This document shows, piece by piece, positions 1 to 64,000 of a stretch of 64,000 nt of DNA (positions within the stretch are counted from its first letter, which is position 1; each line of letters starts with the position of its first letter). Made by a program: the position numbers and the translations under genes. Below the pieces are notes generated by a model. The model was not told the DNA's origin and did no database searches. It was given only the letters and a program-made list of their open reading frames with translations. The stretch comes from Eulemur rufifrons (lineage: Eukaryota; Chordata; Mammalia; Primates; Lemuridae): NCBI RefSeq assembly GCF_041146395.1, contig NC_090989.1:286489343-286553342 (forward strand). The letters are read 5' to 3'.

Positions 1-19
1 GAGCCACCGCGCCCGGCCT
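1..19 (-). mobile_element. Alu 5' end (partial, cut by window edge)
   Basis: The sequence gagccaccgcgcccggcc is the reverse complement of an Alu 5' end. The rest lies outside the window. Confidence 0.8.
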
Positions 20-1224
<1,205 letters not shown>

Positions 1225-2480
1225 AAAATTTACCATTTTAACGTGTACAGTTCAGGGTTTTTTTTTTTTTTGTATGTCCAAAAAGTTGTGCAACCATCAT
1301 TATCTCATTTTAGAAGATTTTCATTAACTCTCTCACTAACGGTGAGTCCTCACTCCTCCAGGCCCCCAGCCCGACCACCTCTGACCTTTCCATCTCTGTT
1401 GGTTTGTTTAATCCAGATGTTTCATGTAAAGGGAATCATATAGTAGGTGGCCTTTTGTGTTTTTATATCTGTGTTATAACAAGTATAAGTATTTCACAGC
1501 TTTTATTGTCAAACATGATTCCGTTGTGTGTGTCTGGCATATTTTGTTTATATTTTGTCAGTTCATGAGCATTTGGACTGTTCTCACTTTTAACATCATG
1601 AATAATGCTGCTGCCAACATTCGTGTGCAAGTTTTTGCATGGACTGTGTCTCCCTCCACTTCCCTTGGGCGTGCTCCTGAGTCGGACAAGTCCTTTCTTT
1701 GTCATTTCCATGCTGTTCAGAGAACTTTCACTAGCCAATTTTCTAGGGGAGTTCTGGTGACAAATTCTTCTAGTTTCCTAGTTTGTCCCAAGAATGTCTT
1801 GATTTCCCAAAGGTTGTTTTTGGTGGGTATTTGTGTCGGTTGACAGCGGTTTTCTTTCAGCACCTGGGAATACGATGCCACTTCCTTCTGGCCTCCATGG
1901 TTTCTGCAGCGAGTTTTTGAATTGTTTTCTCCCTGTAGATGTCATTTTTCTCTTGCTGCTTTCGAGATTTTTTCTTTATCTTTAGTTTTTAGGAGTTTGA
2001 CTGTCTTATTGTCTTACTGTGGGTTACTTTGGGTTCCCCTGTGTAGGGTTTGCTCAGCTTCTTAGATCTGTAAGTTTGTGTCACTTGCTAAATTGGGAAA
2101 TTTCCTTTAAATACTCTCCAGCCTCCTCCTCCTCACCCTGTGCTCTGGTGATGACAGGAATGTCAGGTCACTGGTTATCATCCCACAGGTTTTTGAGGCT
2201 CTGTTTTTTGTTTTTTTTTTTTCCTCTGTGTGTATTAGATTTGGTAATTTCTATTGTTTTCTGATCTCTTTTACTGCTCACTTATTCTTTTCCAAGCCCC
2301 CTTCATCGTATTGTTGTACCTTTCCATTGAGATTTTTATTTTGATTATTGTATTTTTTACTTTTAAATTTTCTGTTTGGTTCTTTGTCATATCTCCTATT
2401 TATTTGCTGGGACTATTTCTTTGTTGAGACTTTCTGTTTTTTCATGTGTTTCAAGTGTGTTCATAATTGCTTTTGATGTA
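1225..2480 (-). mobile_element. Old L1 (L1M-type) 3' region, antisense
   Basis: The stretches agtttgtgcaaccatcat-like near 1,285, atcatgaataatgctgctgc at about 1,597, and the downstream TTT-rich DNA resemble reverse-complemented mammalian L1 3' sequences. The subfamily is not assigned and the far end is uncertain. Confidence 0.6.
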
Positions 2481-2524
2481 GTTTTATGATGCTGTTTTAA
2501 AATCTCTATGTACTTCTGTCATCT

Positions 2525-3215
2525 CGGTGTGGGCCTCTGCATCCGTCAGCGTCCCCCAGAGAAGCAGAACCCACAGGGTGGGTGTGAGGTGCACAGAGAC
2601 GCAGCACAAGGAATGGCTTACGCTATGGAGGCTCTGAGTGCGAACCCGTAGCTGAGGCCAGCAGGCTCGAGAGCCGTCTGCACACAGGAGAGCTGGCGGC
2701 ACAGAGGCTGGGAGGCGGCGGGTGGATCGTTTGAGCTCAGGAGTTCGAGACCAGCCTGAGCAAGAGCAAGACCCTGTCTCTACTAAAAATAGAAAGAAAT
2801 TAGCCAAACAACTAAAAATATATAGAAAAAATTAGCCGGGCATGGTGGCGCATGCCTGTAGTCCCAGCTACTCAGGAGGCTGAGGCAGGAGGATCACTTG
2901 AGCCCAGGAGTCTGAGGTTGCTGTGAGCAAGGCTGACACCACGGCACTCACTCTAGCCCAGGCAACAGAGTGAGACTCTGTCTCAAACAAAACAAAACAA
3001 AACAAAAAACAACAAAAAAAAGGTGATATGCTGGACACTCAGGCCGGACTGGTCTTCAGCCGAGTGAGGACCGTCCTCACGATGGGGAGCAACCTGCTTT
3101 GCTCCATGGATTAGAATATTAATCATGTCCAAAACACTCCTGCAGAAACATCCAGAATAATGTTGACCGAGTATCTGGGTGCTGTGTGGCACAGTCACGT
3201 TGACACATTAAATTG
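2525..3215. repeat. Old interspersed repeat interrupted by an Alu
   Basis: The left part (2525-2705, from gcctctgcatccgtcagcg) and right part (3022-3215, with aacatccagaataatgttga and gttgacacattaaattgacc) match one common mammalian repeat consensus that I recall but cannot name securely. The Alu lies between them. Confidence 0.55.
2706..3021 (+). mobile_element. Alu, 5'-truncated, sense
   Basis: It starts within the left arm at tgggaggcggcgggtggatc, runs through both arms with the strepsirrhine middle segment, and ends in an A-rich tail (caaaac repeats). Confidence 0.92.
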
Positions 3216-5403
3216 ACCGTCAGAGCATCTGTGAACGATCTTTTCTCCTTCAATTTGTGCTCTTCCTAGTTCTTACTATAGTGAGTGCGTTTCAGTTGGA
3301 AACTGGACATTTTGATGTTGAGTCACGAGACCCTGGATCTTATTTTAAACTTTCTGTTTTAGCTGCTGCCGCTGCCACCACTGTCAGGGGAAGGGGGTGC
3401 TGTCTGGTGAGGGGGAGTCTAGCAGTCTGGGTTCCCCACGCCACTGACACGTGCTGGGGGCCTTCTCCTTGCTGGCCGGCGGCTCCAGCCCCCGCTGCAC
3501 CTCGAGGATGCCGTCCTGGCCGGGTTAGCTGAGCCTCGCTCTTGCCCTGCACGTGGTTTCTGCACACTGTGTGCGGGGCGGCCTCCTTACTGCCCGACGG
3601 TGGAGAAAGCCTTGGCCGTCCCCTCGGCCCTTCTGGTGGCACCTGGGCAGGGTGGAGTGGGGGTGCCTCATTACTGCGTGCAGGAGTGGGGGTCTAGGCA
3701 TCCCGTGGGGTCTTCCCTAATATCACAGAGGTGGGCTGGGGTTGGGGGGGGCCTCGTTTACTTCTTGCTGAGGAGGAAAGTCCCACTCCCTACCTGCCCC
3801 TCTCTGACAGCACCGCAGTTTGGGGGGATGAGAGAGGCCCCGGCCACTGCAGCGCAGAATGGAGGGTTTTCCCCTGGAGTCTTGGCTGCGGGGACCACTG
3901 GGCTTCCCACCCAGCCCTGACCCCTGGCCTCCCGTTGCAGTCTGGGAGGGGGCGTCTAGGCTCCCTGCCGGTCTCTGCTGGAAGGGTTGGAGGCGCAACA
4001 CAGGCAGTTATTGTCTAAAGTTTTCTGTCTTGCTGGGCTGCCCTTTCCTGACCCTTTGGTTGCAGAGGGCTGGCTTTTGTTGGTGCGTTTTCCTCTGTGC
4101 CCTCTGGTCATTTCCAGGCTGCAGGCTTCTTCAGCTCCAAGTCTGGGATATACGAGGCAAAAAGAAAACCCAGGGAACCCGCCTTACTCCTAGGTCCAGA
4201 CCAGTCTGCGCCTTCTCTCCACGTTTCAGAGTTTTCTCGTGTTTGCTTAATGTATAACGTTCCCAATATTATTTGCACTTAGTGGGAGGGATACGGAAGG
4301 GTATGTCTACTCCATCTTCCCAGAAGTGCACGCCCTGGTTTCTTTTGTTTTTGCTTTTTGAAATGAGAGTGATTAGCGTGGCTACCGATGGGCCTGGCGT
4401 GCTGTGGAGGGAGGATTGTGTGGTCGCGTTCTGAGTGGGTGAGGGGCTGGGATCGCAGCAGGGTCAGCTCTACTTTCTCCCAGAAGCAGGGCAGGCTTGG
4501 AGCGTGTGCTTGCAGGGAGGTTGGTGGCTTTGGTGGCCGTGCAGGTCACAGGTCTGAGTTGCATGTGCTCAGGGAACGTGAGCTTCCGTTGGAGCTGGGA
4601 TTCTGAACGTGAGTTCTGAGTAAGGGTCGCTTCCCTACGTCCAGGGACCCAGGACTTTCCAGGAGTTGAGTCTGTAAATCCTGCGGCGCTGGCAGACCCC
4701 CGAGGGCGAGAGGGCGGTGCCCAGGCTGTCCTCCCGCCTGTCTTGCCTGGGCCTTGCCGAGTCGCGAGGTGCCCCCAAAGCGAGGAGTGAAGGGCCGGGT
4801 AGCCCACCCTCCGCACCTCTCTCCCTCCTGGTTCGCCTCTAGCACGACCCCTGCGTGGAGAAAGGTTCTCCACCCCAGCCAAGTCTCCTGGGAACCATGA
4901 AGACAAAACTGCTCTGGAATTAAAGGGGACCCAGAGGAGATGACCCCTCCGTGGGCCGTGCTATAAAAAGCAAAAGATCTCGGAAGGTGGACCTTCTTTG
5001 CTTTCGGATTCAAATCATGCCTGAGTGCCGGGCTCTGTCGTGGGCCAGGCGTGTGGCGAGGTCCGTCCTCCAGGAACTTGGCAGGAAAACGCAGCGCGGA
5101 GGCCCCCTGTGGTCTCGGTGGTGGGAGCTGCTGCAGACAGGGCAGATGAGGACTTTGGGACGTGCGGGGCCTCACGCAGGAGGACGTGTCTCTGCGGCTG
5201 CTCAGGGTGCACAGCGGCCGGGGCTGGGGTGGGAGGGCTGCGAGTCTTCTCCTGGGCAAGTGCCCGGGCGTCCCCAGCGGCCTTGGGCTCCTCGGCATTG
5301 CCGGGCAGTGTCCGGGGGCTCAGTGTCCCTGGTGCTCTGGGAGCCACAGCCAGGAGAGCTCTGCCGGGCAGGGCAGGTCTGACCTCTGGCCCTGCTTTGA
5401 CTC

Positions 5404-5872
5404 CCCGTGCCTGATCCCGCCCCGTGCCCGACCCCGCCCCCCGTGCCCAACCCCACCCCCTGACCCCACCCCCTGTCTGACCCCGCCCCGTGCCTGACCC
5501 CATCCCCCCCCCCCGTGCCTGACCCCGCCCCTGCCTGACCCCACCCCTGTGCCTGACCCCGCCCCTGCCTGACCCCGCCCCCCATGCCCAACCCCACCCC
5601 TGACCCCACCCCGACCCCACCCCCTGTCTGACCCCGCCCCTGTCTGACCCCATCCCCTGCCTGATCCCGCCCCGTGCCCGACCCCACCCCCCCCCCCGTG
5701 CCCGACCCCACCCCCCCGTGCCCAACCCCACCCCTGACCCCACCCCCTGTCTGACCCCGCCCCGTGCCTGACCCCGCCCCGTGCCTGACCCCGCCCCATG
5801 CCCGACCCCGCCCCCCGTGCCCAACCCCACCCCCTGTCTGACCCCGCCCCCGTGCCTGACCCCGCCCCCGAC
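5404..5872 (+). repeat. C-rich minisatellite, units of about 17-19 bp
   Basis: About 25 imperfect units such as CCCCGCCCCGTGCCTGAC follow one another. The minus strand has repeated GGGGCGGGG runs, a strong G-quadruplex candidate; the + strand could form i-motifs. The array ends about 115 bp before exon 7. Confidence 0.92.
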
Positions 5873-5987
5873 GGGCTTACCCGGGCGCGGACCCTGCCAG
5901 TGCTTGTTTCTGGGCAGGAGGCCTGGTACGGGCCAGGGCCGTGCGTCCTGTCCGTGTGTCCTCCTCACGCCTTCTCCTTCCTTCCAG

Positions 5988-56976
<50,989 letters not shown>

Positions 56977-57415
56977 GTGAGTATCTCCCTGTACCAGTAG
57001 GGCAGGGCCCACCTTGTGCAGGTCCAGCTACCCCCTTCCTGCTCCATGGCAGACACTTGGGGACTCAGAGTGCCTCTGTGAGTTGTTCTCCAGCTGGAGA
57101 GAGGGTCCTTACTGTCAGCGTTTGTCCCCTGGTATCCCTTTGATTTCTGGTGCAGACCTGGCCAGGGGTGGCAGCAGTCCTGCCTTGCATGGTTGACCTG
57201 TAACGTGCTTGAAGTGCTGCTGAGTAACTGAGGTGAAGCGCCGTTCTCCTGCCTCCAGAGAGACTTGCAAGTTGGCAGCTCAGTGCCAGGCCCTGTTTCG
57301 AGGGCTCGGAACGTGGGAGGAGGGAGCCGGTCCTGTCGGACGGACCACAGAGTGGCAGCAGCTCTTCATAGTGGCACAAAAGCTGCTAAGGACTAGGGCC
57401 ACAGCCTCGATTGGG

Positions 57416-57438
57416 GTGAGGAGGAGGAGGAGGAGGTT
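57416..57438 (+). repeat. GGA trinucleotide run
   Basis: Seven GAG/AGG steps in a row, interrupted little. Confidence 0.85.
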
Positions 57439-58179
57439 CGCAGGAACGGTCTTCCCCTCCGTTCCCGTGCCCACACGGCCCCTGCGCTGCAGGCTCTCCC
57501 AGGCCTTCTCCCGCGTGCTCTCACACACGGTCACTAGGTCCCGAGCGGGCAGCTACCCCGTGCCTGCCTGCGTGCGGGCACCGAGGGCACGAGCGAACAA
57601 GACGTCCTTTCTGTCTTCAAGCCAGTCTAGTCGGGAGGGACCTGCCGATGACAAACACAGCCCCTTGCACGGTGGGGGCCGTGCACGGCATTTCACGAGC
57701 AACCAAGAGGAGCTGTGCCCACTAAGCACAGAGGAGGCATTCCAAGGGGCGGAGAGGGGCCGTAGAAACAGGGCTCACGTGGCATTCCAGGGGAAGGATC
57801 CCGGTCCCAGGCGGACCAGGTGAACTCGCTCGGGTACCACAACGGGCATCCACGCAGAGTCAGGTGCGTGTGCCTGCCCGCCCGCTCAGGGGCTCTCACC
57901 TGGGGCCCGTGGACCAGTGTATGATCCCAGGTGTAGCCGTGGAGGGCGGCAGGCTTCCGCCTCCCCTTTCTCTTTGCTTCCTTGGAAGAAAGCTGTTCCT
58001 GGTCCATTCTCTTGTTCACTTCCTGTGGGCACAAGTGAGTCTGTCTTCCCTGCCACCTCCTCTGATTGTCTCTGCATTAGCGGAAGGACCAGCCTAGGGT
58101 CCCCACCCGGCTTTTATCTGTAGGAATCTAGATGTGCCCCCCCCCCCCGCCCCCGTCCTCCACGACTGCTGGCAACCCC

Positions 58180-59507
58180 TGACCTTTCCCTGTCTCCATA
58201 GTTCTGCCTGTTCCAGAGTGTCACAGGGTTGGAATCAGCTAGTGTGCAGCCTTTTCAGACTGGCCTCTTTCCCTCACAATATGCATTTAAGTTTCCTCCG
58301 TGTCTGTCTGTGGCTTGATAGCTCATTTTTCTCTGGCACTGAGTTAATTCTCCGTCGTCCGGATGTACCACAGCTTGTTTACTGGCTCACCCGTGGAAGC
58401 ACATCTGGTTGCTTCCAGTTTCCAGCAATTATGAGTAAAGCTGCTATAAACATGCATGTTCAGGTTTATATGTGGACGTAAATTTTCAGCTCATTTGGGT
58501 AAATGCCTACGAGCATGATTTTGGATTGTATGGTAAGGTGATATTTACGTTTATAAGAAACTGCCATACTGACTTCTGACGTGGCTGTGCCATTCTGTGT
58601 CCCCACCAGTGAGGAGTAAAAGTCCCTGTTGCTCCACATCCTCACCAGCATTTGGTGTCGGTGTTTTGGGTTTTAGCCATTCTGATTAAGCTTGCAGTGG
58701 TATCTTGAAATTACCTAATGACATATGTGCACCTTTTAATATGCTTACTACCTGTATGATCTTCTTTGGTGAAGTTCCTGTTCAGATCCTCAGATTTGGG
58801 TTGTTTATTTTCTAATTGTTGAGTCTTGAGAGTTCTTTGTATATTGTGGATACACGTCTTTTATCAGATATGTGTTTTGCAAGGATTTTTTCCCAGTTTG
58901 TAGCTTGGCTTTTCATTCTCTTAATGTTTGGTGTTTTTGGTTATTCCTGTTGTGTGTGGGCGTTAGTCTGGACTGTGTTATTACTTCTGCTAGAAGCAGA
59001 AATCTAGGTATTGATTTTTATATGATAATTATGTATCCTGCTAATTTTCTGAATTTTCCCGTTGTTTGTTAGTTTTAGGGTTGATTCTCTTTGTTTTCTC
59101 CCAGTCATTATCAAAAATTCTTCAAATATAGTTCTAACTCTTCCTTTCTGAGTCTTAGGCCTCTCGTGATCTTTTTCTTGGTCTGATTTCACTGGATGAT
59201 ACACTGTCAGATAACCGTGGAGCTGGTGGGTGCATTCACACAGTTTCAGCCTACACCACGTAAGAGTCTGGTTTGGGGCCCGAGGGGTGTGTATCTGTAT
59301 GTAAAATTATGTTATTGCATTCATTAATTCCTATTTCAGTAAGTGTTTTTATCCAGAATAGATGTTGAGTTTTGTTGAAGGCCCTGTCAGCATCCATAGA
59401 GATCATGTATTTTTCCTCCTAAAATATGGAGATTTATAGTAATGAATTTCCCGGTATGAAACTATCTTTGCAATCTTAGAATAAACCCAGTCGGTGATTG
59501 TAGTGTG
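58180..59507 (-). mobile_element. L1 pieces, antisense (3' region and ORF2)
   Basis: An L1M-type 3' region (gagtaaagctgctataaaca, ggtaaatgcctacgagcatg) is followed by ORF2-type DNA (atgtatcctgctaattttct). An Alu ends it. Boundaries are approximate. Confidence 0.72.
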
Positions 59508-59849
<342 letters not shown>

Positions 59850-59941
59850 TGTAGTTATTTTTTAATGTGCTGTTGGATTCTGTTTAATGTTTTACGTAGG
59901 ATTTTTGGGTTGATATTTTTAAGTGTGATGTGTTCTGTAAC

Positions 59942-60279
59942 TTTTCTTTTTTTTTTTGAGACAGAGTCTCACTCTGTTGTCCGGGCTAGAGTGACTCACT
60001 CTGCTGTCAGCCTAGCTCACAGCAACCTCAAACTCCTGGGCTCAAGCAATCCCCCTGCCTCAGCCTCCCGAGTAGCTGGGACTACAGGCATGCGCCACCA
60101 TGCCCGGCTAATTTTTTCTGTATATTTTTAGTTGTCCAGCTAATTTATTTCTATTTTTTTTAGTAGAGATGGGGTCTCGCTCTTGCTCAGGCTGGTCTCG
60201 AACTCCTGAGCTCAAACGATCTGCCCACCTCTGCCTCCCAGAGTGCTAAGATTACAGGCATGAGCCACCGCGCCCGGCC
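59942..60279 (-). mobile_element. Strepsirrhine-type Alu, full length
   Basis: Antisense, with tagttgtccagctaattta in the middle. The flanks share TGTAACTTT (59936-59944 and 60280-60288), a 9-bp target duplication. Confidence 0.95.
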
Positions 60280-60879
60280 TGTAACTTTCTTGTATTGCAT
60301 TCAAGCATCATAAGGCTTAGAAATCAATGCCATGTAGTTATTTTCTCTTGCCTGGCTTCACTGCCCCGTTCCTGAAAATCAAATGTCCTGAATAGAAGTC
60401 CTGTCTCCCATTATTTTAAATGATAAAAAATTATAATGTGTTACATGTCAACTAAAAATCCCCAACCTAAAATATAACTAAAGCGCTGTTAAACAGCAAA
60501 AAGTAACAAACTATCATAGTAGGGCATAAAATGTTTAGCATATTTTTCCTAATCCCTAGTTAAAATAGCTGTTAATAAGCAGTTGCTTGGACACCTCCTT
60601 CATTGAAACTCGTTGTGCTTTTCAAAAACATCCACACATGATTCTGACAACCTACCAGCTAAATTTGGAGTCTTGCCTCAGAGTTTTCCCCACATTGTTT
60701 TGTTAAAAACGTTATATTGAGTTTTGAGGATGTATGTTTTCCCCACATAAACATTAGCCAAGAAACCCAACATTGTAATGAGATTTATATAGGTGTTGAG
60801 ATTTATATGTGTGATGAGAGAGAAATGTTTTCCTGAAGTGTGGGCGTCACAAAGCTTGGAGGCCCTCTGCTGGGGACGT

Positions 60880-63868
<2,989 letters not shown>

Positions 63869-64000
63869 TCGTTTACATTTAATGTAATTATTGATATATT
63901 AGAGCTTAAGTCTGTTATTTTATTTTTTGTTTTCTATGTTTTTCATTTCTCTGGTTTCTTTTACCTCTCTTCCTGTGGATTATTCCAACATATCTTAGAA

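Overview
This window is nuclear DNA of a strepsirrhine primate (lemur or galago type). The young Alu copies show it: they have the left arm reading 'gctagagtgagtgccgtggc' and a right-arm middle region containing 'tagttgtccagctaattt', forms I know from strepsirrhines and not from monkeys or apes. Several are full length and two have near-perfect target-site duplications. I cannot name the genus from sequence alone.

The only protein-coding gene I can support is CACNA1B, encoding the pore-forming alpha-1B subunit of the N-type voltage-gated calcium channel Cav2.2, on the + strand. The window starts in intron 6 and ends in intron 20. It holds exons 7 to 20 (14 constitutive exons, 2,338 nt) plus the 63-nt cassette exon 18a. 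Every exon is open, every junction keeps phase, and every intron is GT-AG. The encoded segment runs from the end of repeat I (IS6), through the I-II linker with the beta-subunit-binding AID, all of repeat II (S1-S6 with the TGEDW selectivity-filter glutamate), into the long basic/acidic II-III linker that carries the synprint region. Exons 1-6 and 21 onward lie outside.

Layout: 1-5.99 kb, intron 6 with antisense L1 debris, three Alus and a C-rich minisatellite; 6-10.3 kb, exons 7-10 in GC-rich introns; 10.3-17.5 kb, intron 10 with a CA/CATA array, a monomeric Alu, a 1.1-kb minisatellite and L1-like AT-rich DNA; 17.5-28.4 kb, exons 11-15 with a 5S rRNA pseudogene and a 20-bp minisatellite; 28.4-35.8 kb, intron 15 filled mostly by sense-strand L1; 35.8 kb, exon 16; 35.9-43 kb, intron 16, which carries minor-spliceosome (U12) signals and another L1; 43-45.8 kb, exons 17-18; 45.8-55 kb, intron 18 with a 1.5-kb CA-rich array and cassette exon 18a; 55-57 kb, exons 19-20; 57-64 kb, intron 20 made largely of antisense L1 and Alus.

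The most interesting content is splicing control. It includes a Rbfox-type TGCATG in the acceptor of exon 18a, a kilobase-scale CA-rich array upstream of that exon, two NAGNAG tandem acceptors (exon 10, +/-Ala; exon 19, +/-Arg) and a U12-type intron 16. Long ORFs elsewhere lie in minisatellites or opposite GC-rich exons and are not genes. I did not find a previously undescribed gene system. Comparisons with human are from memory.
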